Positions 42,690-52,068 of a DNA stretch of 64,000 nt are shown piece after piece. Source of the DNA: Natrialba hulunbeirensis JCM 10989 (lineage in GTDB: Archaea > Halobacteriota > Halobacteria > Halobacteriales > Natrialbaceae). Location: contig NZ_AOIM01000006.1 in NCBI RefSeq assembly GCF_000337575.1, forward strand, positions 1-64,000, written 5' to 3'. Positions within the stretch are counted from its first letter, which is position 1; every line of letters starts with the position of its first letter. Below the pieces are notes generated by a model, which saw only the letters and a list, made by a program, of their open reading frames with translations, had not been told where the DNA came from and ran no database searches. A program made the translations under genes and the position numbers.

Positions 42690-43598
42690 ATGGAGGTCCT
42701 CGGTCGGCTGCTGGCGCTTCTCGTCGTGTTGCTCCTCGGTGCGGGGCTTCGGATGAGCGGCGTCCTCGACGAGCGCCGAACCGACCGGCTCAATGCCGCG
42801 GCGTACTACGTCGCCCTCCCCGCACTCATCTTCGTCTCGACGTACGACCAGGCGATCGGATCGCTTCTCTCGGTCGAACTCGCCGTGGGCGTAACCGTCG
42901 TCCTGTTCTCGACGGCGGGGCTCGCCTGGCTCGTCCACCGACACCGATCCTCGCCCGCGCGTCGGAGCGTCGCCATCGTCCAGTCGTACCACTCGAACCT
43001 CGGCTATCTCGGCCTGCCGCTCGTCGCGGCGACCTTTGGAGGGGATGTGACGGCCATCGCAAGCGTCGTGCTCGGCTTCGTCACACTGATGCAACTCCCG
43101 CTCACGGTCGTCCTTCTCTCGACGATCAACGGCGCCAGCGCCAACATCGGTGTCGAACTGCGCGGTCTCGCGACGAATCCCGTTTTGCTCTCGCTGCTCA
43201 TCGGCCTCGGCGTCGGATCGCTCGGCGTCACGGTACCGTCGGGAGCGGCAACCGGAGTCGACGTGCTCGGCGCGCTGGCGCTCCCGCTCGCACTGTTGTG
43301 TGTCGGTGCGTCGCTCCAGCTTGAGACACCTACTATCGACTTCGAGGCGACTGGAACCGTCGTCGCGCTCAAAATCTGCTGTATGCCGGTGCTCGCCTGG
43401 GCTGTTTTCTCCGCACTCGCCGTCGACGCCGCGACGCTCACCGCGACCGTCGTGATGCTCGGTACTCCCACCGCCGTCTCGACGTTCGTCTTTGCGAGTT
43501 CGCTCGGCGGCGACGAGGAGTTCGCCTCGCTCAACGTGTTCGTCACGACCCTCGCCTCCGTCGCCACGTTGTTCGTGTTGATCACGCTCGTTGGCTGA
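42690..43598 (+). CDS. AEC family transporter (auxin efflux carrier-type)
   Basis: A 302-residue membrane protein with about nine to ten helices. The N-terminal repeat starts MEVLGRLLALLVVLLLGAGLRMSGVLDE, with the LPALIFVSTYDQ segment, SYHSNLGYLGLPLVAATFGG (kinked helix) and PLALLCVGASL in the C-terminal half. Members export organic anions. The ATG at 42690 is preferred over the longer frame, which reads through the divergent usp promoter. The substrate is unknown. Confidence 0.8.
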   Translation: MEVLGRLLALLVVLLLGAGLRMSGVLDERRTDRLNAAAYYVALPALIFVSTYDQAIGSLLSVELAVGVTVVLFSTAGLAWLVHRHRSSPARRSVAIVQSYHSNLGYLGLPLVAATFGGDVTAIASVVLGFVTLMQLPLTVVLLSTINGASANIGVELRGLATNPVLLSLLIGLGVGSLGVTVPSGAATGVDVLGALALPLALLCVGASLQLETPTIDFEATGTVVALKICCMPVLAWAVFSALAVDAATLTATVVMLGTPTAVSTFVFASSLGGDEEFASLNVFVTTLASVATLFVLITLVG

Positions 43599-43631
43599 GA
43601 TCGCCGGCCCGAGGCACCGAACAACCGAGGC

Positions 43632-44564
43632 CTACCGTGAGAAGAACTGCTTCAGTCGAGCGAGGAACCCGTCCGACTCCGAGTCGTCGGCAGTTTCGCT
43701 CGCACTCGTTTCCGCAGTCGCACCTGCACTCGAGTGCTCTCCGCTCTCACTCCCTGTTTCCGTCGCGCCGTCGACTGTTCCAGTCCCAGTCCCAGTTCCA
43801 GTTCCAGTTCCGGTCCCGGTCTCGCCCCCGCCCGAGGACTCTGTCACGTCGATCGCGCCAGCGAGCGGCCCAGCATCGTCGGGGAGTGAGTCGACAGGTG
43901 CTCTCTGGCTGTCCGTACTCGAGTTCTCACCCTCACCGACACCCGTCTCCAGGTCGTCCAACGAGAGGTCGACGTCGTCGATCTCGGGCGTCGACTCGCG
44001 ACCGGTGCCGGATTCGGCGGCGCGGACGTCTGCGCCGGTGACGTCGCCACTGTCGATTCGTGCGGCGAGTTCGGTGGCGGCGTCGTCGACGCTGTGTCCT
44101 GGTTCGGAGTCTGTGGCACTGGTGGTGGTGTCGGCGGGTGTATCCGCCGAGTCGTCTAGGGCTGTGTCAGGAGAGTCAGTGTCCGGCTCACGTTCGTCGG
44201 CTGTGTCTGCGTGTCCGTCGGTGCGAGCTGTCGTCGGGTCGTCGTCGGGAGTGTCGGTTTGTTCGCTACTGCTACTGGACGGTTGCTTGCCCGAAGTCTC
44301 GGAGGGCGGTTTCTCGCTGTCGTCAGGGGTGTCGGAGTCGGATCCACCACTGATCTCTATGCCGGCGTTCGTCGTCTCGCCGAGGGAGTCGAGGATGTCG
44401 TCGACGCTCTCCTCTGAGACGACACGCTGGGGACCGCCGCTCGGCTGGAGCGGGTCGTCGGCGCTGGTGTCGTCGTCGGGACTGTCGCCGGTATCGGCCT
44501 CGGAGTCACCAGCGGCCGACTCGTCCTCGCCAGCCGAGCCGGGCTGCACTCGGTCGTCGCTCAT
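43632..44564 (-). CDS. acidic disordered protein with amphipathic C-terminus
   Basis: A 310-residue protein dominated by Asp, Glu, Ser, Thr and Gly. Residues 48-70 (VVSEESVDDILDSLGET) may be a small helical motif. A Gly-Thr run of eight pairs is encoded by hexamers at 43777-43824, and the C-terminus ends GFLARLKQFFSR, which is amphipathic and could touch the membrane. No known domain was recognised and the function is unknown. It is convergent with the AEC transporter and lies about 50 bases from the CAP gene on the same strand. Confidence 0.6.
   Translation of the reverse strand: MSDDRVQPGSAGEDESAAGDSEADTGDSPDDDTSADDPLQPSGGPQRVVSEESVDDILDSLGETTNAGIEISGGSDSDTPDDSEKPPSETSGKQPSSSSSEQTDTPDDDPTTARTDGHADTADEREPDTDSPDTALDDSADTPADTTTSATDSEPGHSVDDAATELAARIDSGDVTGADVRAAESGTGRESTPEIDDVDLSLDDLETGVGEGENSSTDSQRAPVDSLPDDAGPLAGAIDVTESSGGGETGTGTGTGTGTGTGTVDGATETGSESGEHSSAGATAETSASETADDSESDGFLARLKQFFSR
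43777..43824. repeat. eight gttcca/gtcccg-type hexamers (Gly-Thr codons)
   Basis: Units gttcca, gtccca, gtccca, gttcca, gttcca, gttccg, gtcccg, gtctcg on the plus strand, read as Gly-Thr codons in the acidic protein. Confidence 0.92.
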
Positions 44565-44611
44565 TGACCGACTCTGCTAATGCCGTGACCATAATCGTTC
44601 CCCTGCCGGTG

Positions 44612-45487
44612 TCACCATTCCAGACAGAAATTGTGCGACGCGTACACTGCACCGTCCTCCGCGATGTAGACGCCCACACCGCCGCGGTCCCAGCCGAAAT
44701 CGCTGTGCTCTTCGAGGATCGCCTCACGGTGCTCGGTCGAGTTCATCCACTGATTGACCAGCCCGGTCGCGAGCCCCTCCGCCGTCTGGTACTCGACGAC
44801 CTCGTCCTGCCCGCTCGACTCGACGGGCCGATCCACCCACGTCATCGCGATGTTCTCACCGTAGGCCCGACAGTAGTTATCTACCTCGGAAAATCGATCG
44901 TACGGCCCCTCGCCGTCCGGGTTCGTATGCGCGAAGTAGTCCCGTTCGTTCATGTCCACGCTGTGGGCGCGCGACACCGAGGCGACAGTGCCGTCCCACT
45001 CGAGTGGCCCGATGCCGTGATCGGCTCGACGTTCGTTGACCTCGGCGTGGACGAAGTCCTCGACGTCGTCGGAGGTGATGGTCTCGACGTCGGTGTCGTA
45101 GCTCGACGGGCCGGGGTCGTCGGGATCGGTGACGGCGGGGTTGCGCTCACCTGCTGGTGGCGGCTCCGAGCTTGGTGCAGGCCGGTCGTCGAGCGGGAGG
45201 TCGCCGATAGAGTCGATGGAGTCGAGGTCGTCGATGACGACGGGTGCGAGGATGGCTCCACCGGTGAGGAGCGCGGTGATGAGGAGGGCGGTGACGAAGA
45301 GCCGGGCGAGAGTTCCGAGGATGGAACCGCCGTTCGATTCGTCGGAGTGTGGTGGGGCGTTCGGCGAGGTAGCGGACGGTGTGTCGGAGTGAGGCGGGCC
45401 AGTTGCCGAGGTCGTGGGCCGCGTGTCGGCCGAGGACGAATCACTGGATGGCTCCCACTCGCTCGGTTGCTCGTCCCGTCGATCCAT
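44612..45487 (-). CDS. CAP-domain (SCP/PR-1 type) protein, membrane-anchored
   Basis: A 291-residue protein. There is a Ser/Pro/Asp-rich cytoplasmic-type N-terminus, one membrane helix at about 62-84 (LFVTALLITALLTGGAILAPVV), an acidic stalk, and a C-terminal CAP domain: VHAEVNERRADHGIGPLEWD, then HSVDMNERDYFAHTNPDGEGPYDRF, the GENIA segment (YGENIAMTW) and the closing GVGVYIAEDGAVYASHNF. The family's His/Glu site (H-S-V-D ... GENI) is retained. CAP proteins in prokaryotes are exported and have roles in envelope binding or protein processing. The domain is probably outside the cell. Confidence 0.83.
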   Translation of the reverse strand: MDRRDEQPSEWEPSSDSSSADTRPTTSATGPPHSDTPSATSPNAPPHSDESNGGSILGTLARLFVTALLITALLTGGAILAPVVIDDLDSIDSIGDLPLDDRPAPSSEPPPAGERNPAVTDPDDPGPSSYDTDVETITSDDVEDFVHAEVNERRADHGIGPLEWDGTVASVSRAHSVDMNERDYFAHTNPDGEGPYDRFSEVDNYCRAYGENIAMTWVDRPVESSGQDEVVEYQTAEGLATGLVNQWMNSTEHREAILEEHSDFGWDRGGVGVYIAEDGAVYASHNFCLEW

Positions 45488-45596
45488 TCATCTCGACTAT
45501 CGGGAGCGAGTAATAAGACAGCCCTGATTGGTCTCACCCGGTGATACCTGTGCTCGTTTCGCCCACGTCCGTCGTGTTCGGCGTCTCTTCGTTGGA

Positions 45597-45923
45597 CTAG
45601 TCGGACTCATCGGATTCGTCGGATCCGTCGCCGAAGATCGTCTCGTGAAAGCCAATCACCAGCCCGGGAACGACCGCCATGAACAGGTGTTCCTCGAGTG
45701 GGATGCCGGCGATGTCGATTCCCGTTCGGAGTTTGATGTCGAAGACGTCGACAGCGAGGGTGTAGCGATCCCAGAGATAGGCGATCGGGTACAGTGCGAG
45801 GATCGTCACTGCGGCTTTCCGGAGCGCGTTGGCTCGGTAGAGCAAGGCGGCGGCAATGGCTCCCCAGAACAGTTCGGTCGCGAGGTAGGTGTAGCGGCCG
45901 AGGACGCCGATATTTGGCACCAT
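45597..45923 (-). CDS. single lycopene-cyclase-domain membrane protein
   Basis: A 108-residue protein with three helices. The conserved PLEEHLFMAVVPG motif is the active-site signature of the CrtYcd lycopene cyclase domain, which makes beta-carotene from lycopene. Full archaeal CrtY is a fusion of two such domains (about 240 residues); this gene has only one, and no second half is nearby. It could work as a homodimer or with an unlinked partner, or act in retinal precursor supply. The ATG at 45923 is divergent from the CBS gene at 46028. The tail is a Gly/Asp/Ser repeat. Confidence 0.7.
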   Translation of the reverse strand: MVPNIGVLGRYTYLATELFWGAIAAALLYRANALRKAAVTILALYPIAYLWDRYTLAVDVFDIKLRTGIDIAGIPLEEHLFMAVVPGLVIGFHETIFGDGSDESDESD

Positions 45924-46027
45924 AGACGTCCGACACCACGATGGGACAAAACGGTTGCTCGTGTCCCCACCCGGCCAAAACGTGCGGTATGTTCAAAACC
46001 CTTGACGCAGTACACCCATTCGTAAGG

Positions 46028-47185
46028 ATGAATATCGCTGATATCGCCACCCAGGACTACATCGAGGTTGATGTCGGAACGCGAATGGGGAAAGTCCGTT
46101 CGACGTTCGAGGACGGCAACCCCAAGGGAATTATCGTCACGAACGACGGGGAGTACGAGGGCGTCATCAGCGAGCGGGAGGTCCTCCAATCTCACGTCGA
46201 GGACGACGCGAAGGTCGCAGCACTGACGAAGCCAAGCCGGAACTCGCCGGCACCCAAGGTCGACCGCCAGGAGGACGTCCGCGAAACCGCACGTGTACTC
46301 ATCGAGAGCAACTCGAAGGTCGCACCGGTGTTCGAGAACGACGAACTCTGGGGTGTCATCACCGACGACGCGATTCTCGAGGCAGTACTCGAGAACCTCG
46401 ACACGCTGACCGTCGAGGACATCTACACCTCCGACCCGGTGACGCTCGAAGAGGGCGACGGCATCGGCAAGGCAATCAACCACCTCCGTGAGCACGGGAT
46501 CTCCCGAATTCCGGTGTTGAACGACAGCGGCTACCTCACCGGCGTCGTCACGACCCACGATATCGCGGACTTCGTCATCCGGGAGAACCACACGATGACG
46601 ACGGGTGATCGGGGTGGCGACTCGCAGCGCCTGCTCGACGTGCCGATCTACGACATTATGAACAGCCCGGTCGAGACGACGACGCTCGACGCCACCGCAA
46701 AGGGGGCTGTCGAACGGATGCTCGACCAGGATTACGCAGGACTGATGGTCACGCCGGCTGACGACGACCGGGTCGTCATCGGCGTCATCACCAAGACGGA
46801 CGTCCTCCGCGCGCTCACGTTCACCGAAGAAGAGCGCATGGACGTTCAGATCACCAACATTTCGATGCTCGACACGATCACTCGAGAGAGTATCGTTGAG
46901 AGCATTCAGGATGTCACGGACAAGTACGCGGACATGCAGGTTGTCCACGCTCACGTCCGTTTCAAGGAGCACAAGGAGAAGCTCCGAGGGACGTCGCTGG
47001 TGCACTGTCAGATTCGCCTCCGGACGAACAAGGGCCAGGTCGCCGGCACGGGCGAGGGGTACGGCGCGGAGAACGCCTTCCGTGTCGCACTCGACAAACT
47101 CGAGCGCAACGTCCTCGAGGTCAAGGGTGTGACGAGCGACGAGGAGTACCGCGGGCAGCTGCTTCGGAAACTGAACGAACTCTGA
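46028..47185 (+). CDS. four-CBS-domain protein with HPF-like C-terminus
   Basis: A 385-residue cytoplasmic protein. Four CBS motifs are at about 1-58 (MNIADIATQDYIEVDVGTR), 65-117, 127-183 (TVEDIYTSDPVTLEEGDG) and 206-270 (VPIYDIMNSPVETTTLDATAKG). They are followed by a 105-residue domain (VVHAHVRFKEHKEKLRGTSLVHCQIRLRTNKGQVAGTGEGYGAENAFRVALDKLERNV) with the beta-alpha-beta-beta-beta-alpha pattern of ribosome-hibernation factor/sigma-54 modulation (S30EA) domains. CBS pairs bind adenine nucleotides, so it may couple energy state to ribosome activity. The start is the ATG at 46028 after a short AT-rich stretch. Confidence 0.82.
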   Translation: MNIADIATQDYIEVDVGTRMGKVRSTFEDGNPKGIIVTNDGEYEGVISEREVLQSHVEDDAKVAALTKPSRNSPAPKVDRQEDVRETARVLIESNSKVAPVFENDELWGVITDDAILEAVLENLDTLTVEDIYTSDPVTLEEGDGIGKAINHLREHGISRIPVLNDSGYLTGVVTTHDIADFVIRENHTMTTGDRGGDSQRLLDVPIYDIMNSPVETTTLDATAKGAVERMLDQDYAGLMVTPADDDRVVIGVITKTDVLRALTFTEEERMDVQITNISMLDTITRESIVESIQDVTDKYADMQVVHAHVRFKEHKEKLRGTSLVHCQIRLRTNKGQVAGTGEGYGAENAFRVALDKLERNVLEVKGVTSDEEYRGQLLRKLNEL

Positions 47186-47354
47186 GTCTCCAATAGCGGC
47201 TTCACCGTCTCGGTTTTTACGTACTGGTGGCGGGTTCAACTGCGTGAGTGACGAGTCACGGCCGAAGGGCGATCACTATAATTGTTCCTTATTTTCTCAT
47301 CATCTGAACTCTTCAGGTGGTTATACCGATAGCCGATGGTAAGTGTGGTGTGTC

Positions 47355-48563
47355 ATGGCAGACAACACCACACGTCGAACGGTACTGGCTGGAACAGCGG
47401 CAGGACTTGGCCTGCTGACGGTCGGGACGGTGAGCGCGGACGAAGACCAGGTGCGGTACGTCGTCACCGGTGGGAATCCACAGCAACTCGAGCGCGAGGG
47501 GTTCACGGTCGTCCACGAAATTTCGGACGCGAACGTCTATCTCGCACTCGGTCCCGAGGGGGCAGACCCAGCGACCGTCAACGGCGTCAACAGCGCCTTT
47601 GAGGACTTCAAATACGAACTCGACGTTGCCGACGAACCGACCGAAGCACCGACGGGTGAACTCGAGGACGAACAGTGGGACAAAGACCTGATCAACGCGT
47701 TCGACGCGCACGAGTACGCGACGGGTGCCGGGACTCGGATCGGCATCATCGACACCGGCGTCTACGACGGTCACCCCGATCTGGGGAACGTCGACACCGA
47801 TGCCAGTCGGGTGTTCATCGATTGGGACGAGTCTGACCACACAGGCGATGTGCAGTACCACGGTACCCACGTCGCCGGCATCGCCGCGGCGACCGGCGCC
47901 GAAGGCGTGACTGGCGTTGCCCCCGAGGCAGAGATCGTCTCGCTTCGGGTCTTCCCGTCGGAGGGTCCACTCCTCGCCAGCGTCGGTGACACCTTCCTCG
48001 CGCTCGATCACGCCGCAAAACAGGGCCTCGACGTCGTGAACATGAGCATCGGTAGCCCGCCACAGCCACCCGAGGAGAACCAGGAGGGGTATCGTATCGC
48101 TCGCCAGCGTGTCGTTCGAAGCGTTGCCCAGCGGGGCACGTCCGTCGTCGTGAGCGCGGGCAATGACAGTCAGAACCTCCAGCAGGGCGGCTGGATCAGT
48201 CTCTGGGGAAGTATACCCCGTGCGTCGTCGATCAGCGCGACCACGGAAGCCGACGAACTCGCAGACTTTTCGAACTACGGCGCGAACGAAATCTCGGTTG
48301 GTGCGCCTGGAGAGGGGATCCTCTCTACGTTCGACCCGAACAACGAGGCGCTTCCCGGTGCCGAGTACGCGAGCGTATCCGGGACCTCCATGTCCGCCCC
48401 ACAGGTCGCCGGCCTCGTCGGACTCGTCCGCGAACTCGATCCGAGTGCCAACGCAAATCAGGTCGAAAACGCGATCGAACGCGGTGCGACAGGCAACGGT
48501 CGCGGCGACCCTGAGACGGGTGCCGGCCGCATCGATGCACTCGAGACGGTGACGAGTCTGTAA
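47355..48563 (+). CDS. exported subtilisin-family serine protease (halolysin-like)
   Basis: A 402-residue protein with a twin-arginine signal (TTRRTVLAGTAAGLGLLTVGTVSA), a short propeptide (to about residue 110) and a subtilase domain. The catalytic triad is Asp133 (GIIDTG), His169 (HGTHVAG) and Ser345 (GTSMSAP). It lacks the C-terminal extension of halolysins. It is probably secreted folded through Tat and matures by cleaving its own propeptide. The start is the ATG at 47355 (MADNTTRRT); an earlier ATG at 47343 adds four residues. Confidence 0.92.
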   Translation: MADNTTRRTVLAGTAAGLGLLTVGTVSADEDQVRYVVTGGNPQQLEREGFTVVHEISDANVYLALGPEGADPATVNGVNSAFEDFKYELDVADEPTEAPTGELEDEQWDKDLINAFDAHEYATGAGTRIGIIDTGVYDGHPDLGNVDTDASRVFIDWDESDHTGDVQYHGTHVAGIAAATGAEGVTGVAPEAEIVSLRVFPSEGPLLASVGDTFLALDHAAKQGLDVVNMSIGSPPQPPEENQEGYRIARQRVVRSVAQRGTSVVVSAGNDSQNLQQGGWISLWGSIPRASSISATTEADELADFSNYGANEISVGAPGEGILSTFDPNNEALPGAEYASVSGTSMSAPQVAGLVGLVRELDPSANANQVENAIERGATGNGRGDPETGAGRIDALETVTSL

Positions 48564-48821
48564 CGTCTGAAACCGCTGAACCATCGGAACCGCTGCAACA
48601 CCGAAGTTACTACAGAACCATCCCGTGGACCACTGTAACGCCAGAACTACCTTTTTGCAGTCTGGTTCTCTACGCTGTATCCTGTACCACTCTTAGCGCG
48701 TCGTTCACTCACCAACAATCGCGAGCAGTCTACCAGTACCCCTACAGCACTGACAACGACAGGCGAACGGACCTGACAGCCAAGCACAAAGTCTATTAGC
48801 GATGGCTGTGGCCTCTGCTGT

Positions 48822-49751
48822 ATGGCCGCCATCGAACTGCGCGGCGTCACGAAACGCTACGAGCGACGCGGGCTCCGCCGTAGCAACGTCGTGACCGCCC
48901 TCCACGACGTCGATCTTGCCGTCGAAGACGGTGAGGTATTCGGCTTTCTCGGCCCCAACGGGGCCGGCAAGTCGACTGCAATCGACATCATGCTCGACTA
49001 CGTCCAGCCGACCAGCGGCGCCGTCCGCGTGCTCGGCCACGACGTCCAGACCAACAGCGTCGCCATCCGGGAACGGACCGGCGTCCTCCCCGACGGCTAC
49101 GACGCCGTCGGCGAGCGCACCGGCCGCGAACACGTCGAACTCGCCATCGAGGCCAAGGGAACTAACGACAACCCCGATGCCCTCTTAGAGCGCGTCGACA
49201 TGCTCGGCCCCGACAGCTATCCCGTCGAGCAGTACTCGAAGGGGATGGCCCAGCGACTCATGCTCGCGATGGCCCTCGTCGGCGAACCCGACCTGCTGAT
49301 CTTAGACGAGCCCTCGACCGGCCTCGACCCCAACGGCGCACGCACCATGCGCCGCATCGTCCGCGAGGAGAACGACCGCGGCGCGACCGTCTTCTTCTCG
49401 AGTCACATTCTGGAGCAGGTCGAGGCCGTCTGCGACCGCGTCGGCATCCTCGACGGCGGCGAACTCGTCACCGTCGACAGCATCGACCGCCTGCGCGAAA
49501 CCATCGGCGGGACTGCGCGGGTGACACTCGAGTGCTCGCAGGTTCCGAACGGGGCTCCTGATCGCATTGCTGCGATCGACGGCGTCGCCTCGGTGGAGAC
49601 GAACGGGACGAAGATTCAGGTGGCCTGCGAGAATCGTGCGAAGGCACCCGTCATCGCGGCGTGTCACGACTCCGCGACGGTGACGAACGTCTCGACGACG
49701 GATCCGTCGTTAGAGGATCTTTTCGCGACGGTGACTGGAGGTGGCGCATGA
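48822..49751 (+). CDS. ABC transporter ATP-binding protein
   Basis: A 309-residue ATPase of the ABC-2 (export or drug resistance) class. Walker A FLGPNGAGKS, signature VEQYSKGMAQRLMLA, Walker B DLLILDEPSTGLDP and the H-loop FSSHIL are intact. A C-terminal accessory segment follows, as in NatA-type and YhaQ-type ATPases. Its last four bases overlap the permease start (ATGA, 49748-49751), so translation is coupled. The substrate is unknown. Confidence 0.92.
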   Translation: MAAIELRGVTKRYERRGLRRSNVVTALHDVDLAVEDGEVFGFLGPNGAGKSTAIDIMLDYVQPTSGAVRVLGHDVQTNSVAIRERTGVLPDGYDAVGERTGREHVELAIEAKGTNDNPDALLERVDMLGPDSYPVEQYSKGMAQRLMLAMALVGEPDLLILDEPSTGLDPNGARTMRRIVREENDRGATVFFSSHILEQVEAVCDRVGILDGGELVTVDSIDRLRETIGGTARVTLECSQVPNGAPDRIAAIDGVASVETNGTKIQVACENRAKAPVIAACHDSATVTNVSTTDPSLEDLFATVTGGGA

Positions 49752-50599
49752 GTCAGCCGGGATTCGTCGAGCGATTACTGTTGTTCGCTCGTGAGGACAT
49801 TCAGGACTCGGTTCGCGAGCGTCAGGCCCACCTTCTGATCGCCATGTTCGCGCTCGTCGGTGGTGGACTCGCCTACGCCGCGGGGCAGCAGGTCCAACGC
49901 TGGGCGAACCGAGAGGGCGATTTCGTCGTCGAACTGATGCCACAGCTGCTCGGTCCGCTCATGTTCCTCGTGCCACTGGTCGCACTCGGTGTGGTTGCGC
50001 CGGCAATCGTCGAGAAGCGCTCGACGGGAGCGCTGACGGTGTTACTCAGCCTGCCGTTCTCGCGGTGGGTGGTCGTGCTGGGCACGCTCATCGGTCGGCT
50101 GGTCGTCATCACGACGGCGGCACTCGCCGCGATCGCGATCGCAATTCCGATCGCTGCCCTGTTCGGCGTCTCGGTCGACCCCGCGCAGGTGGCTGCAGGG
50201 GTCTTCGCGGTCGTGCTTCTCACGGTGACGTTTACCGCAATCGCAGTGTCGATCTCGGCAGTCTCGCAAACGTCGACGCGGGCGTCGTTCGCCGCCATCT
50301 TTGCATACGTCCTCTTCGTATTCCAGCTCTGGTCGATCATCCCGATTTACGTTCTCTCAGGCTTCGAGATGCCGGAAACGACACCCGCCTGGGGTGAGGT
50401 TCTCGCCGCATTGAACCCGATGGCCGCGTTCAGTAACTTGCTCGCGGCGATTCCGGAACTGGCCGATATCGGCATTCACGGAACCGCAGAGAACCCGGCG
50501 GTCTACGAGCAGCCGGCTGTCGCACTCGTGATCCTGCTCGCATGGATCGCGGTTCCGATCGGTGCGAGTTACCTGCGATTCCGGACGGCGGACCTCTGA
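49748..50599 (+). CDS. ABC-2 type transporter permease
   Basis: A 283-residue membrane protein with about six helices and an N-terminal cytoplasmic segment that precedes helix 1 (HLLIAMFALVGGGLAYAAG). The central ALGVVAPAIVEKRSTGALTVLLSLPFSRW block matches NosY/NatB-type ABC-2 permeases. It forms the membrane part of an exporter with the preceding ATPase. The final helix is AVALVILLAWIAVPIGASYLRF. Confidence 0.88.
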   Translation: MSQPGFVERLLLFAREDIQDSVRERQAHLLIAMFALVGGGLAYAAGQQVQRWANREGDFVVELMPQLLGPLMFLVPLVALGVVAPAIVEKRSTGALTVLLSLPFSRWVVVLGTLIGRLVVITTAALAAIAIAIPIAALFGVSVDPAQVAAGVFAVVLLTVTFTAIAVSISAVSQTSTRASFAAIFAYVLFVFQLWSIIPIYVLSGFEMPETTPAWGEVLAALNPMAAFSNLLAAIPELADIGIHGTAENPAVYEQPAVALVILLAWIAVPIGASYLRFRTADL

Positions 50600-50625
50600 T
50601 CGGCCGGGATCGACCGGTTTCTGCA

Positions 50626-51876
50626 CTACCCGTCGCTTCGCTCCGCTGTGTCCGACTCAGCACGGGGCTCCCGAAGCGGCGGCATCGACTGATACGTCAG
50701 CGACCGCCACAGCCACTCCATCGGCCCGTACCGGAAGTACCGCAGCCACAGCACCGACAGCGGTACCTGCACCGCCCAGATGGCGACCACGATGGCGAGC
50801 AGTTCGACCCGCGTAACCGCGCCGAACAGTCCGAGGCCGTGGCCGTAGAAGATGGACGTGGCGAGCACCGTCTGCAGGAGGTAGTTACTGAACGCGGTGC
50901 GGCCGACGGCGGCGAACGACCGGGTCGCGAGGCCGTCGGGTCGCCACTGGCAGTACCACATCACGAGCGCGAGGTAGGCGGCGGCGAGCGGGAGGCTGCC
51001 CCAGTAGTTGAACTGCCGCCAGAGGAGCGCGCCCTCGACGCCCCAGTCGTGGACGTGGATGTAGGCGACGCCGGACAGAATCACGGCGAGACCGCTGACC
51101 GCGCCGACGGCTGCCAGCCGAGCGTAGAATCGTGCGGAGCGCTCGTTCGTCATCACGCCCCACTTGAACAGCGCCATTCCGAGGAGCATCACGCCACCGA
51201 CGCGCCAGGCGGTGTAGCCGACAAAGTCAGTCGTCTGGCGTCGGAACGAGGTCGACGCGCGGTGGTCGAACTGCTCGAGCCAGCCGCTTCTGTACGTCTC
51301 GATTTCGGCGCGGAGGACCGACTCGGCTGGCCGCCACGTGTCCGCGACTACACTGGGGTCTGCCGTCAGCGCCGCCAGTATCTCGAGGAGCGACGGCACT
51401 GCGATGAGCCCGATTCCGATCGCTGAGAGCGTTCGTGCGGGCAGGTCTCGAAGGACGAGAACGCCAAACGCGCAGGCACCGTACGCGACGAGAATATCGC
51501 CGTACCACAGCAGATAGGCGTGGGCGAGCCCGAACAGCACGAGCCAGCCGAAGCGGCGCGCCGACAGCACGGTCGCAGCGTGTTCCGTCGATTTCGACCG
51601 CACACTCTGCGTGAACAGGATGATGCCGGCCCCGAACAACAGCGTAAACAGGGTGATGAACTTCTGCTGGGCGAAGACGTGCGTGCCGAACCAGGCCCAG
51701 TAGTTCGCACCGGTGAAATCGCCGTGCACTGTCGGGTTCGACAGGGTCGTCTCCGGCATCGAAAACAGCCAGATGTTGACGAGCAAGATGCCGAGCAGGG
51801 CAACTCCACGCAGCGCATCGAGGGCGACGATCCGTTCCGAGGGCGGCGTCGGTCCGTCCTCGGTGCGTTCACTCAT
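50626..51876 (-). CDS. DUF418 family membrane protein
   Basis: A 416-residue protein with about ten helices. DUF418 features are ALDALRGVALLGILLVNIWLFSMP near the N-terminus, QKFITLFTLLFGAGIILF, and the C-terminal YRFGPMEWLWRSLTY-type segment (RYGPMEWLWRSLTY). Relatives are acyltransferase-like membrane proteins of unknown activity. It is convergent with the ABC permease. The start ATG at 51876 lies opposite the region of the hexamer array past radB. Confidence 0.83.
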   Translation of the reverse strand: MSERTEDGPTPPSERIVALDALRGVALLGILLVNIWLFSMPETTLSNPTVHGDFTGANYWAWFGTHVFAQQKFITLFTLLFGAGIILFTQSVRSKSTEHAATVLSARRFGWLVLFGLAHAYLLWYGDILVAYGACAFGVLVLRDLPARTLSAIGIGLIAVPSLLEILAALTADPSVVADTWRPAESVLRAEIETYRSGWLEQFDHRASTSFRRQTTDFVGYTAWRVGGVMLLGMALFKWGVMTNERSARFYARLAAVGAVSGLAVILSGVAYIHVHDWGVEGALLWRQFNYWGSLPLAAAYLALVMWYCQWRPDGLATRSFAAVGRTAFSNYLLQTVLATSIFYGHGLGLFGAVTRVELLAIVVAIWAVQVPLSVLWLRYFRYGPMEWLWRSLTYQSMPPLREPRAESDTAERSDG

Positions 51877-52014
51877 CGCTCACTTCTTCTCGTCTCACGA
51901 CAAAAGCGGTGTGTCTTCGCGTCAGGACGACTCGCTATCGGGCCGTTGGCTCCGTTGTGTCTCTCTTTGGTTCTGATTCCGGTCACGGTTCCGTCCCCCA
52001 ACATCAGCATCAGA

Positions 52015-52068
52015 ACCAGCATCAGCACCAGTACCAACACCAACACCAACACCACTACCGCTACCGCG
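52015..52068. repeat. nine accaac-type hexamers running past the radB stop codon
   Basis: Units accagc, atcagc, accagt, accaac x3, accact, accgct, accgcg. The radB stop codon (cta on the plus strand, 52061-52063) lies inside the array, so most of it is non-coding. Confidence 0.92.
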
